In this document: positions 25,548 through 37,064 of the stretch, in pieces
Layout: every line of letters begins with the position of its first letter
Numbering within the stretch: the first letter of the stretch is position 1
NCBI RefSeq assembly: GCF_000183725.1
Contig: NC_014762.1
Coordinates: 2,108,001-2,172,000, forward strand
Length of the DNA: 64,000 nucleotides
From: Sulfuricurvum kujiense DSM 16994
GTDB lineage: Bacteria; Campylobacterota; Campylobacteria; Campylobacterales; Sulfurimonadaceae
Direction of reading: 5' to 3'
Notes under the pieces: model-generated
Seen by the model: the letters and a program-made list of their open reading frames with translations, nothing else
The model's database searches: none
Told to the model about the DNA's origin: nothing
Program-made: the position numbers and the translations under genes

Positions 25548-25661
25548 TCAAATATTACGCATAGGAACCGATAAAGCCTGTTTAGGATTCCAAAAGATAA
25601 CCTTCTCCCCTGCAATCCCTAAAGCTACGGTTTCCTCCGGATGTTGGAAAAAAAAACGATT
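25548..25661 (-). pseudogene. Coding-like remnant in the 25.4-25.8 kb gap
   Basis: This stop-bounded frame has no start codon near its beginning and protein-like composition: HPEETVALGIAGEKVIFWNP, then KQALSVPMRNI and TGA. It may be the C-terminal end of a deleted gene, left upstream of the S-layer-like gene. The family is not recognised. The rest of the 380-bp gap (25401-25780) holds the S-layer promoter and A/T-rich sequence with several TATAAT-like boxes near 25671-25770. Confidence 0.3.
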
Positions 25662-25780
25662 TCACACTTTTTTTATAATCAATGTTTAATATCAGTATTT
25701 ATAATTACGACATTGTAATATTCGTCGCTGCTAAAGGATCAATACGCTAAAATAATATTTTATTTCAATAAATAATAGGG

Positions 25781-26023
25781 ATGGATATGCCAAAAACTAT
25801 TAAATCACGTTTGATCCATTTTATCCTTGCGTACTTACATAGACATGCACGACTCAAGAGCTTTATCAAAACCATTATGCATTCTAGTATGCCGATGCGT
25901 CGACTCAGCGAAAATATGTTGTATATACGTCCACAAATGGTGCAAAAAGAGGGTGTTTGCGGGAAAAGAGCGAAACGCGTATACTCAAAACTTCGAAAGG
26001 GAATAGATGAAGCTCACAATTGA
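25781..26023 (+). CDS. Small basic protein upstream of the three-module glycosyltransferase
   Basis: 80 residues (or 78 from a second ATG 2 codons in), rich in Lys/Arg/His, with a hydrophobic patch (LIHFILAYL) and a tail RAKRVYSKLRKGID. Similar basic tails occur, by recollection, at the ends of some polysaccharide-gene products, so it could be a detached domain or a small membrane-associated partner. It overlaps the next start codon by 17 nt, which suggests translational coupling. No family is recognised, and it may be a remnant. Confidence 0.5.
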   Translation: MDMPKTIKSRLIHFILAYLHRHARLKSFIKTIMHSSMPMRRLSENMLYIRPQMVQKEGVCGKRAKRVYSKLRKGIDEAHN

Positions 26024-29000
26024 CACACAGGGGCTATGCGGACTGAACAAACATAGAGGGATCGGGAGGTTCGGGACGGCACTCTTAGAAGAAATGCTCA
26101 AACAGCTCCCTGCGACTGACACCGTCACGGCACTGTTTAACGATAACCTGGATGCTACGACGCTATCTATTGAGACGCAGAGCATCTTTTTGCCCAAAGG
26201 GAGCCAATACCGAATCGAAAGTAGTCATTATCGCTACCGTTTAGGTGAAAAAATCGTAGCACAAAGCGTCGATGAGACGAATGCCGATGTATTTTTTGTC
26301 ATCAATTTATTCGAAGGTTTTGCAGATGGCTGCGTGTGTACTCTGAGCCATAGTTGTATCAATGTGGTTATACTCTACGATCTCATACCGCTTGTGATGC
26401 GCGATGTGTATCTGAACGATCCACGTATGGAGGCTTGGTACTTCGAACGGTTGGCACTTTTGAAAAAAGCGGATGTGATTTTGTCAATCTCGGAGCATTC
26501 AAAAAGTGATGCAGTGCGTTTACTTGAAATAAATCCCAAAAAGATAATAACAATAGGATGCGACGTCGAAGGGACTTTTGCAGAAAAAAATATCACTCAA
26601 GAGCGCAAAGAGGCCGTGCTAAAACAGTACGGCATAGATAACCGATTTATCATGTATACGGGCGGAATAGATAAAAGAAAAAATATAGAGGGGATTATAG
26701 AGGCGTATGCTCTTTTGCCTAAAATAACTAAAGAAACATGCCAATTACTCATCGTATGCAGCGTGAATGAGGAGCAAAAGCGAGAGATATCAGCATACGT
26801 GCAGAAACTCGCTGTGGCAAAAGAGTGTGTTATTATGAGCGGATATGTAAGCGATGACGTGCTTATGGAGCTTTATAATCTATGCGATTTATTTGTATTT
26901 GCCTCTTTGTACGAGGGATTTGGGATGCCAATACTTGAAGCGATGCGCTGCGGTGCACCTGTCATAGGCTCCAATAACAGCAGTATAAAAGAGATTATTG
27001 AGATATCCGAAGCACTGTTCGATCCAAGAGATGCACAAGAAATGTGCGATAAGATGGAAAAAGGGCTGTATGATGAAGCATTTCGCGCGCAGTTAAGGGA
27101 AAATTCCCTCGTGCAGAGTCAGAAATACCGTATAGAAACATGTGCAGCGAAAAGTATTTTGGCATGTAAAGAGGCTGTATCTTCCGCGAAGAAGGTGCCA
27201 GGATGCAAAAACATCACCGCAGCGACAAAAGAAAAACTTGCGTATATCTCGCCTTTGCCAGGTGAAAAAACAGGGATAGCGGACTATAGCGCCGAGCTGC
27301 TTTTTGAGATGCTGAAGCACTATGATGTAACCGTTATCACCGATCAGGCACACTATGAGAAAAAGAGAGTGCCCGAGGGGCTTATCGTGCAAGGAAGCGA
27401 ATGGTTCTTAAAAAATCATTCTCTTTTTGCACGGAGTGTGTATCATTTTGGGAATTCGCATTTTCATGCGTATATGTTTGGATTACTGGAAAAGTGCCCC
27501 GGCATCGTGGTATCGCACGATTTTTATATGAGCGGCGCTATAGGATGGCTGGATCATTATGGCGGAATACCGGGGGCATACCCTGCATCACTCTACTATT
27601 CACACGGGTACAAGGCACTCTTGCGACAAAAAGAGAATCCGAAAGAGTGCGGTTGGGAATATCCGTGCAACAAAGAGATACTTGATATGAGCGTCGGTGT
27701 GATCACTCACTCGGCCTATCAAAAAGATTTGGGGGAAACGTTTTACGGCACGGGATATTCACGTGATTGGGAGGTCGTCCCGCATCTGAGAGTATTGAAA
27801 GAGGGTGTGGCAAAAAGAGCGGCACGGACAAAACTGGGAATAGAAATGGACGCATTTGTGATTTGTTCATTTGGGTTTATGGGGGTACATAAACTCAATG
27901 AAAAAGCGTTGGAAGGATTTTTGCAATCGAGTCTTGCGGAAAATCCGCGATGCAAACTGGTGTTTGTCGGGGCCAAAAGCGATGATGCCTATAGTGCAAA
28001 CATCGTACAAAGAATCAAGCAAAGTACAGCACGCGAGAGAATCACAATCACTGGATTTGTTGATAATGAAGCCTACGAAGATTATTTGGAGGCTATGGAT
28101 ATTGCGGTACAGCTGCGAACAAAATCACGAGGTGAAACTTCAGGAACCGTTCTGGATGTAATGGCACATAAAAAAGCGACGATTTTGAATGCGCACGGGA
28201 CGATGAACGATTATGGCGAAGATGTTTGCGTCAAACTTGAAGACGAATTCAGAGTACAAGAGCTTTCTGAGGCTTTTGAGAAGTTATTTGAAGATAAAGA
28301 ATTTCGCGATGCCAAAGCGATGCAAGGCTATACCTACGTACAAAAATATCACGATCCCGCGATAACAGGCAATGCATACAGAGAAGCTATCGAGCGCATT
28401 TACGAAAAAAATCGCTATGTTAGACATAACATGCTTATCCATGATGCGATAGATTTGAGCAAAGCGTTTAATGCTGGTAATGATGATCTGAACGAATGTG
28501 CCGTAGCTTTGGCAAAAAATTTTCGTCCGCATTTGCAGATGCAGATGTTTTTGGATATATCGGAGCTTGTCAAGCAAGATGTAAAGACGGGGATACAGCG
28601 TGTCGTACGCTCACTCGTGAGCGAACTCATCAAAAATCAATCGAATCGCTATCGTGTGGAACCAGTGTACTATGAAAACGGTACTTATGTGTATGCGAGG
28701 AATTTTACAAGCCGTTTATTGGAAGCTGCAAGCACGTATGAAGACGACTGCGAAATTGAGTACGGCAAGGGAGATGTTTTTGTCGGGCTGGATTTGTCGT
28801 TACAAGAGAGCGTATTTGCTGCAGAACGATTACGGAAAATGCGAAGTGCGGGGGTGAAAATAAGCTTTGTAGTGTACGACATCTTGCCTGTGCTGCATCC
28901 TGAGTGGTGGCCTAAAGGTGCTTTTGAGCTTTTTAGCGGATGGCTTGCACATATTGTCCAAATATCAGATACCTTGCTGTGTATATCCAAGTCGACCCAA

Positions 29001-29672
29001 AAAGATGTCGAACAGTACATTTCTACGCGGGGTATCCACGATAATGTGCCAGATGTGACCTATTTTCACCTTGGTGCGGATGTAGCGAACAGCATCAGCA
29101 GCAGCGGCATAACCAAAGAGCAATCGGCACTTTTAAAGACACTGAATTTTGACAATACTTTTTTAATGGTAGGAACGATAGAACCTAGAAAAGGATATGA
29201 GGAAACTTTAGATGCGTTCGACCTACTATGGAGCAAGGGGGGCGAGAATAAACTGCTCATAGTCGGTAAACAAGGCTGGATGGTTGAGCCGGTTATACAA
29301 CGTATTAGGTCACATCAAGAGCTAAATAAAAAACTTTTTTGGTTTCATGATGCGAGTGACGAACTTTTAGAAATATTCTATGAAAAATGTAACGGACTTT
29401 TATTGGCTTCTTACGCTGAGGGCTTTGGACTGCCAATTATAGAAGCTGCGAAGTACAACATGCCCATGTTAATACGAGATATAGATGTGTTTCGCGAAGT
29501 AGCCCAAGAGTCTGCCATTTATTTCACTAGTAGAAATGCAAGTGAATTGGCGGAGGCTATCGAGAAGTGGAGCATAGGATACCAAATGGGTAAAGTCCTT
29601 TATCCCTCAGGCATACACGCTCTAAGCTGGAGTCAAAGTGCGCAATGGCTTGAACACATCGTATTAGGCTAA
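26007..29672 (+). CDS. Three-module glycosyltransferase
   Basis: 1221 residues with three GT-B/GT4-type modules. Module 1 (about 1-390) starts with RGIGRFGTALLEEML and has the E-x7-E signature in YEGFGMPILEAMRCGAPV (about 306). Module 2 (about 405-790) begins SPLPGEKTGIADYSAELL and carries a diverged RGETSGTVLDVMAHKK. Module 3 (about 850-1221) begins DISELVKQDVKTGIQRVVR and has YAEGFGLPIIEAAKYN (about 1140). Multi-module enzymes of this kind polymerise O-chain repeat units, each module making one linkage; mannose or D-rhamnose is likely from nearby ManC, Gmd and Rmd. Its end overlaps the convergent methyltransferase by 4 nt. Confidence 0.9.
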   Translation: MKLTIDTQGLCGLNKHRGIGRFGTALLEEMLKQLPATDTVTALFNDNLDATTLSIETQSIFLPKGSQYRIESSHYRYRLGEKIVAQSVDETNADVFFVINLFEGFADGCVCTLSHSCINVVILYDLIPLVMRDVYLNDPRMEAWYFERLALLKKADVILSISEHSKSDAVRLLEINPKKIITIGCDVEGTFAEKNITQERKEAVLKQYGIDNRFIMYTGGIDKRKNIEGIIEAYALLPKITKETCQLLIVCSVNEEQKREISAYVQKLAVAKECVIMSGYVSDDVLMELYNLCDLFVFASLYEGFGMPILEAMRCGAPVIGSNNSSIKEIIEISEALFDPRDAQEMCDKMEKGLYDEAFRAQLRENSLVQSQKYRIETCAAKSILACKEAVSSAKKVPGCKNITAATKEKLAYISPLPGEKTGIADYSAELLFEMLKHYDVTVITDQAHYEKKRVPEGLIVQGSEWFLKNHSLFARSVYHFGNSHFHAYMFGLLEKCPGIVVSHDFYMSGAIGWLDHYGGIPGAYPASLYYSHGYKALLRQKENPKECGWEYPCNKEILDMSVGVITHSAYQKDLGETFYGTGYSRDWEVVPHLRVLKEGVAKRAARTKLGIEMDAFVICSFGFMGVHKLNEKALEGFLQSSLAENPRCKLVFVGAKSDDAYSANIVQRIKQSTARERITITGFVDNEAYEDYLEAMDIAVQLRTKSRGETSGTVLDVMAHKKATILNAHGTMNDYGEDVCVKLEDEFRVQELSEAFEKLFEDKEFRDAKAMQGYTYVQKYHDPAITGNAYREAIERIYEKNRYVRHNMLIHDAIDLSKAFNAGNDDLNECAVALAKNFRPHLQMQMFLDISELVKQDVKTGIQRVVRSLVSELIKNQSNRYRVEPVYYENGTYVYARNFTSRLLEAASTYEDDCEIEYGKGDVFVGLDLSLQESVFAAERLRKMRSAGVKISFVVYDILPVLHPEWWPKGAFELFSGWLAHIVQISDTLLCISKSTQKDVEQYISTRGIHDNVPDVTYFHLGADVANSISSSGITKEQSALLKTLNFDNTFLMVGTIEPRKGYEETLDAFDLLWSKGGENKLLIVGKQGWMVEPVIQRIRSHQELNKKLFWFHDASDELLEIFYEKCNGLLLASYAEGFGLPIIEAAKYNMPMLIRDIDVFREVAQESAIYFTSRNASELAEAIEKWSIGYQMGKVLYPSGIHALSWSQSAQWLEHIVLG

Positions 29673-30565
29673 GACTTGAGCAAGCTTGAAAGCTTGCGAA
29701 GCCATGCGGTATATCGCCATGATTTACTTTTGAAAATGGCGTCGAGCGTGATTTCCAGATGATGAATTCTTGCCAGGATATTTGATAATTGTCTGTCTTG
29801 TTCGTGGAATTTGGCAGCATATTTTTCGTCATAGCGTAGCGCAAGCCGGGTGAGCGTCGTGCCATACTCTTTCGTAAAAGGTTCATTGCAAAGTTCGAGA
29901 ACATCTTCCGAAGCGTGTTTTTGAGCGACTATCGCGTAGTTTGGGCTTACTCCGCCTAAAACATCCATCAAAGAGATCTGATTTGAGTCGTTTAGCAGAG
30001 CATTTGAACCGTGGAGACGGAGAGTTTTTTGTTTTGAAAAGCCGCAGAGCTGCACCAAAAATTCTAAAAGCATCGGCGGCAATGGCTTTGAGTGTGTCGG
30101 ATCGATGTAAAAATCAACCGTTGAAACAATGATATTTTCGGGGTTTGGCGTTTCTAAAATCAGCAAACCACCCTCTTTTAAGACTCGCATAGAGGATTGC
30201 ACAAGTTTTGTAAGCTGTTCAAAGGGTATATGTTCTATCAAATGAAAAGCTGAAAGGATAGAAACTGACGCATCTTTCACGTCATCAAGTGCGGCTATCG
30301 CATCGGCGCATAGTACATCAAGAGAACGTTTTTGGCATTCGGAAAGCATATTTGCATCCATGTCAATTCCTTTTGCTTTGAAACCGTGTGAGGTTACTAG
30401 TTCAAGCCATTCTCCTCGTCCACACCCCAAATCTAGGCACAAAGGCACTTCCTCTATGCTCTTAAAAGGTAAAATAAAGGGAAGATACACTTCTAATCTC
30501 TTAGCTATAGATTCTCGGGAGCCTCTGTGTGTATCTTCAAAACTTTTGTAAAAACTATCGTTCAT
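29669..30565 (-). CDS. SAM-dependent methyltransferase, possible O-chain capping enzyme
   Basis: 298 residues, class I methyltransferase: SAM-binding CLDLGCGRGEWLELV (about 42-56), acidic IDMD loop, and motif LSAFHLIEHIPF. The N-terminus (FEDTHRGSRESIAKRLEVYLPF) matches a group seen in ABC-transporter-type O-antigen clusters. The C-terminus is helical and ends in a basic tail. It overlaps the upstream glycosyltransferase gene by 11 nt. Because Wzt here has an extra C-terminal domain that in known systems reads a terminal cap, this enzyme may methylate the terminal sugar. The specific substrate is inference. Confidence 0.8.
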   Translation of the reverse strand: MNDSFYKSFEDTHRGSRESIAKRLEVYLPFILPFKSIEEVPLCLDLGCGRGEWLELVTSHGFKAKGIDMDANMLSECQKRSLDVLCADAIAALDDVKDASVSILSAFHLIEHIPFEQLTKLVQSSMRVLKEGGLLILETPNPENIIVSTVDFYIDPTHSKPLPPMLLEFLVQLCGFSKQKTLRLHGSNALLNDSNQISLMDVLGGVSPNYAIVAQKHASEDVLELCNEPFTKEYGTTLTRLALRYDEKYAAKFHEQDRQLSNILARIHHLEITLDAIFKSKSWRYTAWLRKLSSLLKS

Positions 30566-31748
30566 CGTATCCCTTTGCAGTTATTATTCGCTCGTTCTGA
30601 GTTGTCCTAAGACGTATAGTCTGTATGAGTGTATCGTAAAAATTATCCCAATTATGACGTTTATAGTTTTTTCGAATGTCTGATTTTTTTTGATTATAGT
30701 GTACCGTATCGTTAAGATACGAGGAGATAATATCGATTAGCGCTTCTTTTGTATCGTGCCCGATATAGTCTACATAATCCTGCCCTACTTCTATCAAAGA
30801 ACTATTTTTTGATGCTATGGTTATATTGCCGTATTGTAATGACTCGGCTACGGGGAGCCCGTAGCCTTCGTAGCTTGAAATATATGTCACAAGAAAAGCA
30901 TTCTGATACAAGATATCAAGCGTCACATCATCAACGTCGGTTAGGTGATGCACGTAAGTATCTTTGAGAGGATGAAGATTAAGACGGTGTATAAATGTTT
31001 CTACATTCCACCCTATAGCACCTACAAAAACCAGATGCAAATCGGAATATCGCGCATGTAATCCTTCAAAAGCTTCAAGTACGAGCGGCTGTTTTTTTCT
31101 CGGTTCTATCGTCCCTACAAATAAAATATATTTTTTTGATATAAGCGGGATTGACGTAGTGTGATTCAAACGCTTTGGAATCAAAAAATCTGAACCTAAA
31201 GGGATAACCATTGAGGCGATTTTTCTTGTGTGGTTTGTTTGCTGCTTCATTGCAAAAAAATCGTTTCTTGCCGAATGTGAATCAAAGAATACAAAATCCG
31301 TATATTCAAATACTGACTCTATAAATAACGGGAAGTTCGTTTTTGTTATTTCTCGCGCTAAATCAGGCAATAAAAGAGGTGTCAAATCGTATATAAAATT
31401 ATATATTTTGTAGTTACTTTGCTTAAGTCTTTTGTATAGTTCATCTCTTTTCTGTGAAAAATTCCAAACAGAATCTATATCTAAAAAAATTTTCTCCCGT
31501 ATAATTAAAATATCAAATAAATCTATCTCTGATTGCGTACGAAATTGATAGTTTTTGATATCTTGCATAAAATCTTTGATCTCATGCTTGTCTAAACGTT
31601 TGTATGTTTGGGTGTGATCATCATAATAAAGAATGTTGAGATCGTACGTATCGCAAACTGCTCTGGATAGAAACTCTCTAATAACTCTTTGAATACCTGT
31701 TATAAGTCGGGTTTTGAGAAATGAAGAAATATCTATAAAAAGTATCAT
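30555..31748 (-). CDS. Glycosyltransferase family 4
   Basis: 397 residues, GT-B fold. Start MILFIDISSFLKTRLITGIQRVIREF has the TGIQRV motif also present in module 3 of the three-module enzyme and in the gene at 32962, so the three share ancestry. The donor-site signature is SSYEGYGLPVAESLQYGN (about 285-305). Overlaps Wzt by 4 nt and the methyltransferase by 11 nt. Probably adds mannose or rhamnose to the O-chain. A/T-richer than the rml genes. Confidence 0.88.
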   Translation of the reverse strand: MILFIDISSFLKTRLITGIQRVIREFLSRAVCDTYDLNILYYDDHTQTYKRLDKHEIKDFMQDIKNYQFRTQSEIDLFDILIIREKIFLDIDSVWNFSQKRDELYKRLKQSNYKIYNFIYDLTPLLLPDLAREITKTNFPLFIESVFEYTDFVFFDSHSARNDFFAMKQQTNHTRKIASMVIPLGSDFLIPKRLNHTTSIPLISKKYILFVGTIEPRKKQPLVLEAFEGLHARYSDLHLVFVGAIGWNVETFIHRLNLHPLKDTYVHHLTDVDDVTLDILYQNAFLVTYISSYEGYGLPVAESLQYGNITIASKNSSLIEVGQDYVDYIGHDTKEALIDIISSYLNDTVHYNQKKSDIRKNYKRHNWDNFYDTLIQTIRLRTTQNERIITAKGYDER

Positions 31749-32962
31749 TTGCTTGGTATTTCTCTAAAGTAGATCTGCGGTTTGAGTTTACAAACTCCTA
31801 CAAAATGTTCCCCTTGTATACCTGCGACCTCAAAAACGGCTGCGTTATCCAACCAATGTGCGCAGTTGTTCAAATGTGTGTCTTCGGAATGGATAGCTGC
31901 TGTGATACTGTAGTTACCGCTGCCTAAGTCGAGTGGAAGCTTATAGGTACAAATAGCGTGTGTATTTGCTCTAAAATTTATATTGAGTTTATGATGATAT
32001 GTATTCGTTCCAAAAATATCTTGTCCGAATCTATCTCGAATCATAATACCTACAGTCATGTTGTGCAATTCTTTTTTAGAATATATAAAAAGCTCTATGA
32101 GTGCATTTTCACCTGAACTTATAACATTTGAGTTGGAATTTTCGCCTCGTATCGTTATATTCGTAATTTCTGTATCAAAAGTACCGAAAGAACTTTCTAC
32201 ACCGTCTTTAATACTCATTTTTTCTTCATGGTCGTTGAGCTTTGAGATAAGAAAGTTATAGCTGTTAATAACATCTTCAGCATCTCCCTCTTTTACAATT
32301 TCGCCGTGGTTAAGCAAAATAACTCTATCGCAAAGAAGTTTGAGAGAATTGAGGTCGTGCGATACATAAATAATACTCATATTTGCCGCTTTTCTTTCGT
32401 TGAGCATTCTTGTGCATTTTGCAGAAAAGTGTGCATCACCTACACTGAGAGCTTCATCGACTATAAGAATTTGCGGCTCCGAAAAAATGGCTATAGAAAA
32501 TGCGAGGCGCATACTCATGCCCGATGAGTATGATTTGATAGGCTCATAAATATAATCGCCCAGTTCGCTAAAAGCGATAATGTCTCTGATCTTGAGGGCT
32601 ATCTCTTGCTCTGACATGCCAATAAGCGTCCCATTTAGGTAAATATTTTCATACCCAGTCATCTCACTATGAAAGCCTGTACCAAGTTCTAAAAGTGCCG
32701 TTACTCTACCATGTCTAAGTACTTCGCCAGAGGTCGCTTCGATGACGCCGGCTATAATTTTTAGTATAGTAGATTTACCTGCGCCATTGACTCCAATTAT
32801 GCCAAGCGTCTCACCCTCGTATAAATCAAAACTTATGTTTTTGTTGGATACGAACTCTTTATGGAAGTTTCTCTTACTAAAAATTTCTTTGACTCTGTCA
32901 AAATTATTTTTGTAAATTTTGTAAATCTTGGTAATATTTTTTACTTCCAGAACTTTTTTCAT
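31745..32962 (-). CDS. wzt: O-antigen ABC transporter ATP-binding protein with C-terminal carbohydrate-binding domain
   Basis: 405 residues. The ABC domain (about 1-245) has Walker A GVNGAGKST (about 57-65), signature YSSGMSMRLA and Walker B ILIVDEALSVGD. A beta-sandwich C-terminal domain (about 265-405) follows, as in Wzt proteins of E. coli O9a, where it binds the modified non-reducing end and licenses export. It pairs with Wzm at 34221. It touches the upstream glycosyltransferase gene by 1 nt. The domain implies a terminally capped polymer, consistent with the methyltransferase in the same operon. Confidence 0.92.
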   Translation of the reverse strand: MKKVLEVKNITKIYKIYKNNFDRVKEIFSKRNFHKEFVSNKNISFDLYEGETLGIIGVNGAGKSTILKIIAGVIEATSGEVLRHGRVTALLELGTGFHSEMTGYENIYLNGTLIGMSEQEIALKIRDIIAFSELGDYIYEPIKSYSSGMSMRLAFSIAIFSEPQILIVDEALSVGDAHFSAKCTRMLNERKAANMSIIYVSHDLNSLKLLCDRVILLNHGEIVKEGDAEDVINSYNFLISKLNDHEEKMSIKDGVESSFGTFDTEITNITIRGENSNSNVISSGENALIELFIYSKKELHNMTVGIMIRDRFGQDIFGTNTYHHKLNINFRANTHAICTYKLPLDLGSGNYSITAAIHSEDTHLNNCAHWLDNAAVFEVAGIQGEHFVGVCKLKPQIYFREIPSK

Positions 32963-34218
32963 TATATTTCTCTACTTTTTAGAATCAAATCTTTTGTGCT
33001 TTTATGCCAATCTTGCCAAGTGAATTCTTCTACAGACCTGAGCTTTTTGGCTTGTATTACCTTCACTAAAGCCTCAGAATCGGATAAGTCGAAATACTCT
33101 ATTTTATCACGCCCTATCTCTCTGTGGATCGGTGTATCGGAAGCTAGAACAGGGAGCTTATAAAACATGCTTTCGATAATGGGAAGACCAAAACCTTCGA
33201 TATGGGAAGCAAATATGAGGGCTTTTGCATGTTTATAGGCGTAGATGAGTGCGTTGTCATCTGCGTCTTCAATCAAAAAAAGTTTTTTATTGTAGTTGAC
33301 ATGAGATTGAATTTTGGCAATGAGTGTTTCTGTCTTCCACCCTTTGCGTCCGATCATAATATAAACTGCATCTTCACCTTTTTGCCATAAAGTGTCAAAC
33401 GTATCTAGAATATAAGAATGGTTTTTACGTGGCTCAATAGTGCTAACCGTGATATAGGTATTTGGATTATAGAAGTTATTTTTGAAGCTTTGCGAAACCT
33501 TTGTCTCGTCATATTCTGTTGCGAAATCAGCACCTAAGTAAAAATAGTCGAATTTTTCTTTTGGCATATAAGGGTCAATGGTACTTTTGATATAGGCGTA
33601 TAGCTCTTCTTTAACCGTGTTAGAGATTGCTATGTAGCCGTCTATGTATGGGATGGCTTTTTTGTACCACTCTTTTTGTGCAGCAATCAAATCAATCGTA
33701 AAAAATTCAGGGTGCGCTATAGGGATAATGTCATAAATAAGCGCTACGATTTTGACATTTTTTTGTTTAAGTTTTTCAAATAGTTTATAATTGTTGTAAA
33801 GCCATGTCGAATCGATGAGGAGCAAAATATCGTTTGAATTTATGGTAACTTTTTTAGTTGGGTCTATTTTTTTTGAAAAAAGAAGTTTGTCTGTGAATTT
33901 ATTTAAGACAATACCCAAAGTCGGTGCATATAAGTATTGTCCTAGTTTCTTTGGTAATATAAAATCTAAAAATGCTCGTGTTGTCGTGTATATTTTTTTG
34001 AATATCAGTTTGAGCTCATTATTTTTTTTGTTACCAATCGGAAAATCATCAAATTTATAGTAGTTACCTGCGTGTAAGATAACAGGAACAATTTCACAAT
34101 TCGTCTCTTTTGAAACTATGGGAATATGACGTACTATGTTTTTTACAACTCTTTGGATGCCTGTGCCTAGACCTGAGTTGTAAGTGTGTGTACAATCTAA
34201 ATAGATACAGATTGGCAT
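32962..34218 (-). CDS. Glycosyltransferase family 4
   Basis: 418 residues, GT-B. The N-terminus MPICIYLDCTHTYNSGLGTG ends at a GIQRVVK motif shared with two neighbours. The donor site is ASHIEGFGLPIIESMFYK (about 335-352). It lies 2 nt after Wzm and abuts Wzt, so it belongs to the polysaccharide export operon. Probable role: mannosyl- or rhamnosyl-transfer to the O-chain or its adaptor region. Confidence 0.88.
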   Translation of the reverse strand: MPICIYLDCTHTYNSGLGTGIQRVVKNIVRHIPIVSKETNCEIVPVILHAGNYYKFDDFPIGNKKNNELKLIFKKIYTTTRAFLDFILPKKLGQYLYAPTLGIVLNKFTDKLLFSKKIDPTKKVTINSNDILLLIDSTWLYNNYKLFEKLKQKNVKIVALIYDIIPIAHPEFFTIDLIAAQKEWYKKAIPYIDGYIAISNTVKEELYAYIKSTIDPYMPKEKFDYFYLGADFATEYDETKVSQSFKNNFYNPNTYITVSTIEPRKNHSYILDTFDTLWQKGEDAVYIMIGRKGWKTETLIAKIQSHVNYNKKLFLIEDADDNALIYAYKHAKALIFASHIEGFGLPIIESMFYKLPVLASDTPIHREIGRDKIEYFDLSDSEALVKVIQAKKLRSVEEFTWQDWHKSTKDLILKSREI

Positions 34219-34220
34219 AT

Positions 34221-34994
34221 TTAAAGAATATCTTTGATAGTTACGATCATTTTTTTGTACAAATAACCCGCTAAAATAAGCAGCAATACGGTTATAACAG
34301 TAATCATGGCTGCATCATAAAGCGAAGGAGCTTTTGCGTAGAGAAAAATCTCTTGATAGATATTGGCAAAATGAAAAAATGGGTTGTAGGTCAAAAGAAA
34401 TGGATATTTATTGGCAAGCATCTCTTTCATATATACAATTGGCGTCAGCCAAAACCAAAGCTGTATAACAACCGGCATTGCTTCTTTGAAGTCTTTGAAA
34501 AACGGCGTAAAAAGTGAGAAAATGACACCCAAAGCAAAAGCTAATACCGTTTGTAAAAAAAGAATTGGGATAAGATACAAAAAAGTAAGGGTGATGGGAT
34601 GTTGGACAATAAACAAAAATATAAGTGCTAATGTATAGGAGAGAAGAACGAGAGCAAACTCAGTGATTATAATACTAATCTGGTACACATAGGCGGGAAC
34701 ACTGATTTTTTTGATAAGGTTTGCTTTGTCCAAAATGGAGCTGTTAAGACGTATTAAAATAGTACTAAAAGAGGTCCATGCCAAAAGACCGGGGACAAGA
34801 TAAATACTATACGAATAGTTATTATCTACAATAGCAAGTTTCATTTTCATAAAATCAGAAAAGACAACCGTATAAATGAGAATAGTAATAATAGGTGAGA
34901 GGATATACCAAAATCGTCCCAATCCTGTACCTACATAACGCTCCTTAAAGTCTCTTTTTGCAAAGCTGAACGCCAGCATTATATTATATTTCAA
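34221..34994 (-). CDS. wzm: O-antigen ABC transporter permease
   Basis: 257 residues, ABC-2 type permease with six predicted membrane helices and the N-terminal amphipathic FAKRDFKERYVGTGLGRFWY typical of Wzm/KpsM. It exports the finished undecaprenyl-linked polymer together with Wzt. Start is TTG at 34994 with AAAAGG about 9 nt upstream; an ATG 5 codons in (34979) is an alternative. First gene of the minus-strand operon 34994 to 29669. Confidence 0.92.
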   Translation of the reverse strand: MKYNIMLAFSFAKRDFKERYVGTGLGRFWYILSPIITILIYTVVFSDFMKMKLAIVDNNYSYSIYLVPGLLAWTSFSTILIRLNSSILDKANLIKKISVPAYVYQISIIITEFALVLLSYTLALIFLFIVQHPITLTFLYLIPILFLQTVLAFALGVIFSLFTPFFKDFKEAMPVVIQLWFWLTPIVYMKEMLANKYPFLLTYNPFFHFANIYQEIFLYAKAPSLYDAAMITVITVLLLILAGYLYKKMIVTIKDIL

Positions 34995-35023
34995 TCATAT
35001 AACCTTTTAATATTTGAAAAGTT

Positions 35024-35099
35024 ATTATATCAGTATTGCGTTAAAAAAAGCCACCCGTTTTGTAAATAGTGTGCATGTGAGCATCTTTCATGTTATAAT
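35024..35099. promoter_or_regulatory. Divergent promoters of wzm operon and gmd
   Basis: Minus strand: TGA-TATAAT (ATTATA at 35024-35029) 30 nt before the wzm start. Plus strand: TGT-TATAAT (35094-35099) 35 nt before the gmd GTG. Both are extended -10 boxes without an obvious -35. Confidence 0.65.
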
Positions 35100-35116
35100 T
35101 TTTGTACTTAAGATGA

Positions 35117-37052
<1,936 letters not shown>

Positions 37053-37064
37053 AAAGGGATACCG

